Source of the DNA: Magnetovibrio sp.
GTDB taxonomy: Bacteria; Pseudomonadota; Alphaproteobacteria; Rhodospirillales; Casp-alpha2
Direction: 5' to 3'
Length of the DNA stretch: 35,831 nucleotides
Assembly: GCA_002722175.1 (NCBI GenBank)
Contig: PBKU01000036.1
Span: 1 to 35,831, forward strand
Both the position numbers and the translations under genes were made by a program. This document shows, in pieces, positions 1 to 7,071 of the stretch. Position 1 is the first letter of the stretch. Every line of letters starts with the position of its first letter. The notes beneath the pieces were generated by a model. It was not told the DNA's origin. It did not search any database and was given only the letters and a program-made list of their open reading frames with translations.

Positions 1-512
1 GCTGTTAATTTTGAAGCACAGCACGGAAAGCTCCTGCGACGTTATCGTCGGTATCTCGGCGAAAATGTTATAGTTAATACAGAACTATGCCAGAAATATT
101 CTGCTTCAGATGTTGCTTGGGCAAATAGGCAGCAGACTATTTATTACAAGAATTTTCTCCGGTTAATGGACAGATTTGATGTTTTGATTTCACCAACAAA
201 TAGTGTATCACCTTTCCGCACAAAAAATTGTTTGTTGAAAAGATTAACGGAAAAACTCTGCCGAGTTACATGCGTTGGCTATCTCCAACCTATGTGTTGA
301 CTATGGTGCTGCCCCCAGCCTGCTCAATTCCTTGTGGACGCGATCATAAAAATATGCCTTTCGGTATTCAGATTAGCGCTGCTAGGGGGTCAGATAGGTT
401 TATCCTATCCGCTGCAAAAGCTCTGGAGAAAGTTTTTTCAGGAGACGAAAAAACAGTTCGAGCAATACCTGAAATATCGAAGCTTCAAGAAAACAGTAAC
501 GAGCATGCCTAG
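1..512 (+). pseudogene. Amidase (amidase signature family), 3' part, frameshifted
   Basis: The left edge cuts this gene, so only the C-terminal part is present. From base 1 the first frame reads as an amidase C-terminal region (AVNFEAQHGKLLRRYRRYLG, then DVLISPTNSVSP) but hits TGA at 298-300. The amidase sequence resumes in the third frame from about base 213 (FPHKKLFVEKINGK, SYMRWLSPTYVLTM, PPACSIPCG, MPFGIQI) and ends at TAG 510-512. One missing base in the CCTTTCC stretch near 211-217 would account for the shift. The family hydrolyses amide bonds with a Ser-cis-Ser-Lys triad, which would lie upstream of the window. The gene points the same way as the downstream nickel/ureohydrolase cluster but is separated from it by about 230 bp with its own promoter-like signal. 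It may be a true pseudogene or a sequencing/assembly error. The substrate cannot be told. Confidence 0.75.
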
Positions 513-619
513 AAAAAAATAAAAAAGCAGAATGTCTTATAGGAAGAACTACTTCAAGCCATCAGTGAAATATTCTAAAAGACATGCTTAGTTGGTAAGA
601 ATTTATCCACAGGTCAAGT

Positions 620-649
620 TTGACACTTTATCAAAATTTGTTTCACAAT
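620..649 (+). promoter_or_regulatory. Putative sigma70-type promoter of the hypB-led cluster
   Basis: A perfect -35 box TTGACA (620-625) is followed after 18 bases by CACAAT (644-649), which matches four of six -10 positions. It lies about 95 bp upstream of hypB, and a 22-bp near-palindrome begins just after the -10 box. This is the best promoter candidate in the 230-bp gap after the amidase remnant. It is judged by eye only. Confidence 0.45.
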
Positions 650-652
650 GAA

Positions 653-674
653 TTTGACTGACTAATCAGTTAAA
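653..674 (+). promoter_or_regulatory. Candidate TetR-family operator (22-bp near-palindrome)
   Basis: The core TGACTGACTAATCAGT (655-670) lies in a 22-bp inverted repeat in which 18 of 22 positions agree with the reverse complement. Size, symmetry and TTGAC-type half-sites are typical of TetR-family operators. It would cover the transcription start expected from the -10 box at 644-649, as a repressor site should. The obvious partner is the TetR-type regulator at 8168-8800, the last gene of the same cluster. That link is inferred from proximity. Confidence 0.5.
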
Positions 675-743
675 TTTTTGATGTAACTATAAGGAAGATA
701 GCTAATACAAGTCCATCAATTATCATAGGATCGCGAGGTTGTT

Positions 744-1568
744 ATGTGTACCGTTTGTGGGTGTGAAGCGTCTTCAAAACCGAAACATGCTGATGAAATA
801 ATACGTGAAGACCGAAATTTTGGTCTAGGGGAGGCAGGTGTCTCTATCCCTGGATACAGCCAGGAACGGCTAATAAAAATCGAGCAGGATATCCTATCAA
901 AAAACAATCGGTATGCGAGCGCAAACCGGCGTTGGTTTAATGAGCATCAGTTTTTGACACTGAATTTATTGTCTAGTCCGGGCGGCGGTAAAACTACCCT
1001 CTTAAGGGAAACTTTGAAGAATTTAAAAGCAAAAATTTCCATTGGTGTAATTGAGGGTGACCAGGCGACCGCTAATGATGCTGACAAAATCAGGGCTCTT
1101 GGAGTGCCTGCTATCCAGATCAATACGGGGAAGGCATGTCACCTTGACGCCCATATGATTAGCCATGTGTTAAATGATCTAAAAATTAAACCTGGTGGTA
1201 TTCTATTTATAGAAAATATTGGTAATCTTGTTTGTCCGGCAGCTTTTGATTTAGGTGAGAGCTGTAAAGTTGTTATCTTTTCGGTAACCGAAGGTGAGGA
1301 CAAACCAGTTAAATATCCAGATATATTTTCGGCTGCTGACCTCGTAGTCTTTACTAAAATTGATCTTCTACCTCATCTGGACTTTGACCTCGATCGCGCA
1401 ATTGAATATTCACGCCAGGTAAATGGAGACCTGGATTTTATCAAGCTTTCTGCAAAATCTGGTGTGGGCTTGCTCGAATGGCAGGAATGGATTCTAGCGC
1501 ACCATCAAGTCTTAAAGTCTAAGACAGCATCTAACGCAAATCAGCACAAGGCTCACAGTAATGCATGA
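744..1568 (+). CDS. hypB: HypB-type nickel-inserting GTPase
   Basis: GTPase that delivers Ni(II) to a target metalloenzyme together with HypA. The 274-residue protein opens with the HypB hallmark MCTVCGC (residues 1-7), which fixes the start. It has the P-loop SSPGGGKTT (77-85), EGDQAT (104-109), the Cys-His metal site of the G domain (C132-H133 in NTGKACHLDA), ENIGNLVCP (157-165), the base-recognition motif TKID (204-207) and a C-terminal LSAKSG. The histidine-rich stretch found in some HypBs is absent. The gene overlaps hypA by 8 bp. No hydrogenase structural or maturation gene (hypC, D, E, F) is present; two ureohydrolase genes follow instead. In the cyanobacterial guanidine hydrolase and metformin hydrolase systems, HypA/HypB paralogues accompany a nickel ureohydrolase, so that is the probable client here. 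Family assignment is firm; the client is inferred. Confidence 0.95.
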   Translation: MCTVCGCEASSKPKHADEIIREDRNFGLGEAGVSIPGYSQERLIKIEQDILSKNNRYASANRRWFNEHQFLTLNLLSSPGGGKTTLLRETLKNLKAKISIGVIEGDQATANDADKIRALGVPAIQINTGKACHLDAHMISHVLNDLKIKPGGILFIENIGNLVCPAAFDLGESCKVVIFSVTEGEDKPVKYPDIFSAADLVVFTKIDLLPHLDFDLDRAIEYSRQVNGDLDFIKLSAKSGVGLLEWQEWILAHHQVLKSKTASNANQHKAHSNA

Positions 1569-1944
1569 ACTTGCTCTCGCGCGCAGTTTGACAGAAATGG
1601 TAGATGAATATGCAGCTAAGCGGGGTGTGACGCAGATTAAGCAGGTGAACATTCGCTTAGGGACACTATCTGGCATGACGCGAGCTCTACATTTTTGCTT
1701 CGGATCAGCTTCAAAAGGCACTTCATGCGAAGGTGCTCTCCTGAATATCATTGAAATCCCAATTACGTTATATTGTCGCCATTGTAATGATGTAAAACAC
1801 CCAAGTGGTCGGTATAACTTCCGCTGTCCAGATTGTGGCATGCCAACGCCAGATTTAGTTACAGGAAGGGAAACAGAGCTAGTTTCAATCGAGCTTTATG
1901 GAACTAATTGTCTGGCGAGCGAACCTTCATATACAAATTATTAG
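1561..1944 (+). CDS. hypA: HypA-type nickel metallochaperone
   Basis: Small nickel-binding zinc protein that works with HypB. The 127-residue product starts MHELALARSL, with the conserved N-terminal Met-His-Glu that forms the Ni site (His2). It carries two CxxC zinc pairs, CRHC (C72, C75) and CPDC (C89, C92), and the family segment VNIRLGTLSGM. The C-terminus runs about ten residues longer than the usual 113-118. Its ATG lies inside the end of hypB (8-bp overlap), so the two are translationally coupled. The first ureohydrolase starts 31 bp further on with a strong Shine-Dalgarno site, placing this chaperone pair directly ahead of its presumed client. With no hydrogenase or urease genes nearby, a role in maturing the ureohydrolase is more likely than one in hydrogenase assembly. 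Confidence 0.95.
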   Translation: MHELALARSLTEMVDEYAAKRGVTQIKQVNIRLGTLSGMTRALHFCFGSASKGTSCEGALLNIIEIPITLYCRHCNDVKHPSGRYNFRCPDCGMPTPDLVTGRETELVSIELYGTNCLASEPSYTNY

Positions 1945-1975
1945 GAATGTTGGATATGGAAACCTGGAAGGGAAA

Positions 1976-3052
1976 ATGGCCGAAATTTTGAACCCATGGA
2001 TTTTTGTTCCGCACCATCATCAAGGTGTCCACCAAGAACCATTGATTGATGCCCATACACGTTCCCCGACGCAGCATAATGGTGTTTTTAAATCAGAGGG
2101 AATTCTTACTTTTATGGGGGCTCCTTTTTGTCCGCCTGATCGTAACAAAATAAGAGAAATGGATGCAAAAATTTGTTTTCTTGGTGCACCCTGGGATCAG
2201 GGTACAATCGTGCGTACCGGCACTTCAAGCGGTCCACATGGGATACGTCAAGCTTCTTCTCAATATTTTCCTTATATGTTTGAATATGACGTTGATTTAA
2301 TGACTTTCTTCAATGTTGTAGATTGTGGGGATATTCCTATCGTTACCGGTAATAATGCATTATCACAGCAGTACATTTGTGATTATGTGACAGAATGCCT
2401 AGAGGCAGGTGCAAAGGTCATTGTTGTGGGTGGAGATCACTCAGTGCCTATTCCCGGAGCACGAGCACTATCTCAATACCTTACCCGCAGAAACCCAGTA
2501 GGAAAAATGGGCTACCTACACGTGGACTGTCACTTAGATGCTGCTGTTGATTGGGCGGGGATTGAAATTACTAATGCATCGGGGCCAACAGAAGCATTTA
2601 AGCTTCCAAATACAAGCAGTCGAAATATGGCGCATCTTGGGTCGCGGAATGGACTGAACCCGAAGGATTGGATGGACTTTTGGGTTGATAATGATATGCC
2701 AATTTACCCGATGTCGGAGGTTGTAGAACGTGGAATTGAAGCTTGTGGCCGTGAAATTCTTGAGCGAGCGTGGGACGGAACCGACGCTGTTTATTTATCC
2801 TGGGATACGGATTCTATTGATTGTAGCTGTATGCCTGGTACCAGCTGTCCTGAAAGCTATGGATTAAAATCGCGTGAAGCACTGGCCTTTGCGCGACTCG
2901 CTGGAGAATATGGTGTCGATGTTCTCGAACTTGCAGAATTATCGCCCATTTTCGATGTCAGCCAGATGAGTGCAAAACTAGCTTGCAATATGATTTACCA
3001 TTACCTTGGAAGTAGAGCATCTAAACTTCGCAGCGAGAATAAAAAGCCCTAA
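1976..3052 (+). CDS. Ureohydrolase-family enzyme, catalytic subunit (GdmH/MfmA-like guanidino hydrolase)
   Basis: Member of the arginase/agmatinase superfamily, which cleaves guanidino groups to release urea at a two-metal site. With ATG 1976, preceded by AAGGGA, the protein has 358 residues. The reading frame stays open back to 1898, but that region overlaps hypA and has no ribosome site. All six metal ligands are visible: H155 in GGDHS, D184/H186/D188 in DCHLD, and D277/D279 in WDTD. An N-terminal extension of about 60 residues before the core (ICFLGAPWDQGT) is longer than in ordinary agmatinases, as in GdmH. The loop after the D-x-D pair reads DCSCMPGTSCPESYGL, with three cysteines and a changed PEPGGL motif, suggesting a non-standard substrate. 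Upstream hypBA points to nickel rather than manganese. Guanidine, a methylated or other substituted guanidine, agmatine or a biguanide are all possible substrates. Confidence 0.88.
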   Translation: MAEILNPWIFVPHHHQGVHQEPLIDAHTRSPTQHNGVFKSEGILTFMGAPFCPPDRNKIREMDAKICFLGAPWDQGTIVRTGTSSGPHGIRQASSQYFPYMFEYDVDLMTFFNVVDCGDIPIVTGNNALSQQYICDYVTECLEAGAKVIVVGGDHSVPIPGARALSQYLTRRNPVGKMGYLHVDCHLDAAVDWAGIEITNASGPTEAFKLPNTSSRNMAHLGSRNGLNPKDWMDFWVDNDMPIYPMSEVVERGIEACGREILERAWDGTDAVYLSWDTDSIDCSCMPGTSCPESYGLKSREALAFARLAGEYGVDVLELAELSPIFDVSQMSAKLACNMIYHYLGSRASKLRSENKKP

Positions 3053-3097
3053 ATATGGCGAACAAATGGAAAAAAGATTACGATGGGAGATATTTGA

Positions 3098-4144
3098 ATG
3101 AATCCAGCTAAAGCGTTTGCCCACCTTTTTTCGCCACTTGGCGGAGATGACGCCGATAATTACCGTTCTCCTGGACAAATTTCTTTTTTACGCGGACCCT
3201 TTGTTTCACTTGATAGCGATGAGCTAGGTGAAAGTAGTGCACCTTATGTTTTTATTGGAGTTCCATATGATGAAGGAAATGTCGGTAAGCCAGGATGTGA
3301 AGATGGACCACGCGAATTTCGTGTTGCATCGCTTGATTATTTTCCATACTGGTTTGAATTTAATGTTGATCTTCATGGAAGTACGATAGATGGCGGTGAT
3401 GTTTCCATGCCGCGTGTTAGCCCAGATGTAGCGCATGAACGAATCTATTCAGCTGTAAAAAAAGTGTTGGCAGCTGGAAAAATCCCCATTATATGCGGTG
3501 GTGATCGTTCAGTATCTATTCCAGCCACTAAAGCGCTCTCGGATTATCTTGGAAATGAAAAAAAAATGGGTTACATGCATCTTGGAGCACACCTTGATAT
3601 GGCTGATGCCTGGGCCGGAGAAAGGAATGTCAGCACGTGTGCTATGGCACGTATTACCGAATTAAAAAATCTCGACGTCAAAAACGTTGCCCATATCGGA
3701 GCACGTAATTCCTTCAATCCAAAAGATCATATTGACTTGGCAAAAACTCGGAATATGAAATTCTATCCAATGTTTGAAGTTCTTGACCGTGGTATCGACG
3801 ATGTGATGGGTGAAGCTGTATCGAGGGTGTGGGACAATACAGACGGGCAATATCTTAGCTTTAACTTTAACGTTATGGATTCATCTTCTGCTCCGGGGGT
3901 TACAGCTACTGAACCAGGGGGATTAGAGTCCCGTGAAATCATGCGTGTTGCCTCTAGTATCAGCGAAGCAGGCGGTTTAAGTGTTATCGATGTAACTGAA
4001 CTCTGCCCAATGTTTGATGTTAGCGGATCCACATCGCGCATGGCAGTGTGCGTTGTCATGAGAATAATGGCAGGTATAGCATTAAAGCATGGAAATACGC
4101 TCGACGAATCACTCCGGCGTCCGGGTTGGAAATTCAAGGAGTAG
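3098..4144 (+). CDS. Ureohydrolase-family paralogue lacking metal ligands (pseudoenzyme, probable partner subunit)
   Basis: A 348-residue paralogue of the preceding gene product, with the fold motifs intact but the metal site dismantled. GGDHS has become GGDRS (R137), D-x-H-x-D has become GAHLD (G163, H165, D167), and the D-x-D pair has become N-x-N (N256, N258 in FNFN). It keeps features the active subunit changed, such as TEPGGL (271-276). Shared blocks (MGY.H, NPKD, the FYPM/IYPM pair, ELCPMFDVS versus ELSPIFDVS) show common descent. The frame is clean, GGGAGA precedes ATG 3098 and the gap to its partner is 45 bp, so it looks maintained rather than decayed. Heteromeric ureohydrolases with one catalytic and one non-catalytic subunit are known (metformin hydrolase MfmA/MfmB). 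I infer a structural or allosteric subunit of the same complex. Confidence 0.85.
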   Translation: MNPAKAFAHLFSPLGGDDADNYRSPGQISFLRGPFVSLDSDELGESSAPYVFIGVPYDEGNVGKPGCEDGPREFRVASLDYFPYWFEFNVDLHGSTIDGGDVSMPRVSPDVAHERIYSAVKKVLAAGKIPIICGGDRSVSIPATKALSDYLGNEKKMGYMHLGAHLDMADAWAGERNVSTCAMARITELKNLDVKNVAHIGARNSFNPKDHIDLAKTRNMKFYPMFEVLDRGIDDVMGEAVSRVWDNTDGQYLSFNFNVMDSSSAPGVTATEPGGLESREIMRVASSISEAGGLSVIDVTELCPMFDVSGSTSRMAVCVVMRIMAGIALKHGNTLDESLRRPGWKFKE

Positions 4145-4202
4145 CACAAAAAAATATAGAAAAGAAGGTTGATAACTAGAAATTAGAAAAAGGGGAAAAA
4201 TC

Positions 4203-5297
4203 ATGGGAAGTTTAAGGAATACAATCAGGAGAAAGGTAACCAGACGTTCGTTCGTTGCGGGGGCTGCAGGTTTTGCTGCCGCTAGTGCGGTCCTGCCAAA
4301 AACAGGCCACACTGCAGATGAATTAAATGTTCTCGTGTGGTGTGATCATGCCGATAAGAAACTCCTGGCACCATTTGAAGCTAAACACAATATTAAAATT
4401 AATGTAAAAACATACGAAGGTACAGGTGCCGCTGTCTCAATCATCGAACAGTCTTCGCCTGGTGATTGGGATGTATTAGTGATTGATACTCCGGATGTGC
4501 CCATGGTAGTCGGAAAAGGTTTGCTTGCACCGATGGACGAAAGCACCCTGCCTTTGAGTGATCTTCTCAAGCCACTCACGTCGGCCGCATTTAATCATGT
4601 GAATGGTGTGCGTTACGCGGTTCCGGAAAAATTTGGATATTACGGTGTTGCCTACAATAAAGAAAAAGTAAATCCTGCTGACATGCGTTCCGCACAGGTC
4701 ATGTGGAATAATAAGTATAAAGGCCGGGTCGCAGTCTATGACTATTATTTTCCAACTATGCAGTTAATCGCAATTTCTATGGGAATTAAACCGGATGCTA
4801 TTAGTATGAATGACCTTCCAAAGATTCGTGAAAAACTACTAGCTATGAAACCTAACATAAAAATGGTTGGTGACATTGTCAGTGTTCAAAATGCTCTAGT
4901 TAATGGTGATGTTGACATGATAATAAATGGAGCAGAATTTGTTGTTTCTGGTTTAATGCCGACGATGCCGCAGCTAGATTGGACTATTTTTGATGAAGGT
5001 GGCCTCATGTGGATTCAAGGGCTTAGTGTTTTTAAGGATTCAAAAAAGAAAAAGCTTGCCTTTGATTTTGTAAATCATGTCTTAAGTCCAGAGGGTCAGG
5101 GAGCACTTGCAACTTCAGAGTGCTACTGGGCAATGCCAGCGAACAAAAAGGCAGTACTCAGTGCCGCAGAAAAGAAAATTTTACGATGGGATGAGCAGGC
5201 GGCTTTTCTTGGACGGTCTGTACCTTCAACCATAGGACGCGCTGACATAGACTCTGAAATGCTTGATATCTGGACAGAGTTCTTACAAAAGAAATAA
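4203..5297 (+). CDS. ABC transporter periplasmic binding protein, polyamine/PotD type, Tat-exported
   Basis: Extracytoplasmic solute receptor of the spermidine/putrescine class. The 364-residue precursor has a twin-arginine signal: TRRSFVAG (residues 13-20), a hydrophobic stretch rich in Ala/Gly, and a probable cut after HTA (residue 38). The mature part starts ELNVLVWCDHADKKLLAPFE, the usual N-terminal strand-helix of this class, and later has GMPTM-like and FVNHVLSPEGQG elements. Export by Tat suggests folding before secretion. A ribosome site (AAGGGG) precedes ATG 4203. It follows the ureohydrolase pair by 58 bp and precedes matching permease and ATPase genes, so it should feed them the substrate. 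The PotD/F class binds cationic amines, which fits a guanidinium-type ligand, but the sequence does not identify the ligand. Confidence 0.9.
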   Translation: MGSLRNTIRRKVTRRSFVAGAAGFAAASAVLPKTGHTADELNVLVWCDHADKKLLAPFEAKHNIKINVKTYEGTGAAVSIIEQSSPGDWDVLVIDTPDVPMVVGKGLLAPMDESTLPLSDLLKPLTSAAFNHVNGVRYAVPEKFGYYGVAYNKEKVNPADMRSAQVMWNNKYKGRVAVYDYYFPTMQLIAISMGIKPDAISMNDLPKIREKLLAMKPNIKMVGDIVSVQNALVNGDVDMIINGAEFVVSGLMPTMPQLDWTIFDEGGLMWIQGLSVFKDSKKKKLAFDFVNHVLSPEGQGALATSECYWAMPANKKAVLSAAEKKILRWDEQAAFLGRSVPSTIGRADIDSEMLDIWTEFLQKK

Positions 5298-5311
5298 CAA
5301 GGAGTGTTTTA

Positions 5312-5352
5312 GCCCGGATGCGGTTTAGCGGTGGTGGACACTGTGTCCGGGC
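5312..5352 (+). repeat. GC-rich inverted repeat between binding-protein and permease genes
   Basis: GCCCGGA (5312-5318) pairs perfectly with TCCGGGC (5346-5352) across 27 bases. An alternative fold inside it is GGACAC (5336-5341) with GTGTCC (5343-5348). Its GC content stands out against AT-rich surroundings. It is followed by seven A residues, not T, so it is not an ordinary terminator on this strand. Such hairpins after a binding-protein gene often protect its mRNA and lower expression of the downstream permeases. That role here is inferred. Confidence 0.55.
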
Positions 5353-5404
5353 AAAAAAAGCTAGGTCCTGGTATTTAGGGAAATTTATTTTTTAGGAATG
5401 GGCA

Positions 5405-6277
5405 ATGTCCGCTCCAGGCAAACCGGTTGCAGCTAACATTCAATTCGAACTTTCACGTTGGGCTGTTCATCCAGCAATAATATTTACGCTTGTGTTTTTT
5501 ATTATTCCGCTTGTTGCAATGGTAATCATTAGTTTTTGGCAGCGGATTTATGGAAAACTACAAGCATCCTGGACGGTTGCCAATTACGAAAAATTTTTTG
5601 GCAGAGATTATCTCCTTGAAGCATTATACAATTCTATCGAAGTCACGTTGCTTACCTTAGCCATTAGTATTCTATTAGCTTACCCCCTTGCTTACATACT
5701 TGCGTATAAGGTTCCGTCTCGATGGCAACGGTTTGTTTTAATACTTACAGTTTTGCCGTTTTGGACGGCTTATGTTGTACGCTCCTATAGTTGGCTTCTT
5801 ATCATTTCAGAGAATGGAATTCTAAATGTGGCATTGATCGCGATTGGTTTAATTGACCAACCTCTCGAGATGGCATATGGTCGCGGAGCTACAGTTCTTG
5901 GTTTTGTGCACTTTTTCACTATGCTGTTAACCCTTACTATTTATGCTAATCTAGTTCAGATAAAAGCATCTTATCACAAAGCAGCTGCAGACCTTGGAGC
6001 TAATCCTTTACAGATTTTCTTTAGAATTACATTTCCGCTCAGTATTCCAGGCGTAGCTGTTGGGGCTTTCATTACATTTGTAATAGCAATCGGCGACTAC
6101 ATTACACCACAAATCCTGGGAGGAAGTACTGAAGTCCTTGTGCCGCAGGCAATAATGCTCCAGATCGCCCGAGCGGCAAATTTTCCAATGGCCTCTGTCA
6201 TGAGTATTACCTTAATGATAGTTGTGGTTATTGTTTATTTTATTATAGGGAAATATTTAAAGATGGATCGTATATAG
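5405..6277 (+). CDS. ABC transporter permease, PotB type
   Basis: First inner-membrane permease of the polyamine-type importer (290 residues). It has an N-terminal membrane helix (IIFTLVFFIIPLVAMVIISF), a periplasmic stretch, and about five more helices. The cytoplasmic ATPase-docking loop (EAA motif) is visible as KAAADLGANPLQIFFRITFPLSIPGV. The C-terminal helix ends in KYLKMDRI. The start ATG 5405 follows AGGAATGG. The last base of its stop codon is the first base of the next permease's GTG start, so the two are translationally coupled. The substrate is unknown; the neighbouring ureohydrolases suggest a guanidino compound. Confidence 0.9.
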   Translation: MSAPGKPVAANIQFELSRWAVHPAIIFTLVFFIIPLVAMVIISFWQRIYGKLQASWTVANYEKFFGRDYLLEALYNSIEVTLLTLAISILLAYPLAYILAYKVPSRWQRFVLILTVLPFWTAYVVRSYSWLLIISENGILNVALIAIGLIDQPLEMAYGRGATVLGFVHFFTMLLTLTIYANLVQIKASYHKAAADLGANPLQIFFRITFPLSIPGVAVGAFITFVIAIGDYITPQILGGSTEVLVPQAIMLQIARAANFPMASVMSITLMIVVVIVYFIIGKYLKMDRI

Positions 6278-7071
6278 TGATTGGGCACTGGAAGAAAAAT
6301 TTTTTAGCAGTGGTCTATTTGGTGGCCGCGTTGTTTTTCATATATATTCCCGTCGTCGTTCTTGTCGTATTTTCATTTCAGGATGGACAACTTCCGGTCC
6401 CACCCTTCAACGGTCCCAGCCTTCAGTGGTATGAAAAAATGTTTAGTAATGACCGATTGGTCGAGTCACTTATCAATTCCGTTGTGGTTGCCATAATATC
6501 ATCCTTACTTGCGACAGTTATGGGTTTTCTTGCGGCATACGGGATGGCTCGACATGATATTAGATTCCGAGCCGGAGTCCGATTCATTCTGATGGCACCT
6601 TTGACTGTTTCCTACCTGATTATCGGTATTGGCCTGCTTATCACATTAAACATTTTTGGTATTCCAAAGTCGCTGCTTACCGTAGGCCTAGGCCACATTG
6701 TAATAAACCTTCCATTGTGTTTTGCAATTATTTACTCACAATTTGGTGGTCATTTAAGAAATATAGACTGGGCAGCGCGCGATTTAGGTGCAAGTGACTT
6801 TCAGACTTTGACACGTGTTATAGCGCCAGTTATGAAACCTTCTCTTTTTGCCGCGTTTTGCTTGTCAGCAACACTGTCATGGGATGAATTCATCATCGCT
6901 TTTCTTTTAAGCCGTTTTGAGGTCACCTTGCCGGTTATTATATTTGAGATGTTACGGGCCGGTTTAACACCGGAGGTTAATGCTGCCGGAACAATGGTTT
7001 TTGCAATATCAATGGTAACTGTTGCAATAGCAGCTATTGTTGTCTCAGTTAATTTTGGTGCAAGGAAATGA
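6277..7071 (+). CDS. ABC transporter permease, PotC type
   Basis: Second permease of the importer (264 residues), expected to pair with the preceding one in a heterodimeric channel. It has six predicted membrane segments, starting with FLAVVYLVAALFFIYIPVVV. Conserved positions include SFQDGQ before the first periplasmic loop, a GMARHDIRFR loop, and the EAA motif as WAARDLGASDFQTLTRVIAPVMKP. The segment SWDEFIIAFLLSRFEVTLPV is characteristic of PotC-type permeases. Translation begins at GTG 6277, sharing one base with the upstream stop. The end overlaps the ATPase start by four bases (ATGA). Both overlaps indicate a single polycistronic message with coupled translation. Confidence 0.9.
   Translation: MIGHWKKNFLAVVYLVAALFFIYIPVVVLVVFSFQDGQLPVPPFNGPSLQWYEKMFSNDRLVESLINSVVVAIISSLLATVMGFLAAYGMARHDIRFRAGVRFILMAPLTVSYLIIGIGLLITLNIFGIPKSLLTVGLGHIVINLPLCFAIIYSQFGGHLRNIDWAARDLGASDFQTLTRVIAPVMKPSLFAAFCLSATLSWDEFIIAFLLSRFEVTLPVIIFEMLRAGLTPEVNAAGTMVFAISMVTVAIAAIVVSVNFGARK

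Noticed and set aside
523-743. Possible guanidine riboswitch (guanidine-I, -II or -III class) upstream of hypB
   Set aside because: I looked for the conserved guanidine-I core and for paired hairpins with ACGR loops and found neither here nor in 5298-5404. A palindromic operator explains the visible structure better. A covariance-model scan would settle it.
1898-1975. Longer N-terminus of the first ureohydrolase starting at ATG 1898
   Set aside because: It would overlap hypA by 47 bp, has no ribosome site, and adds unlike sequence. ATG 1976 has AAGGGA upstream and a family-like start.
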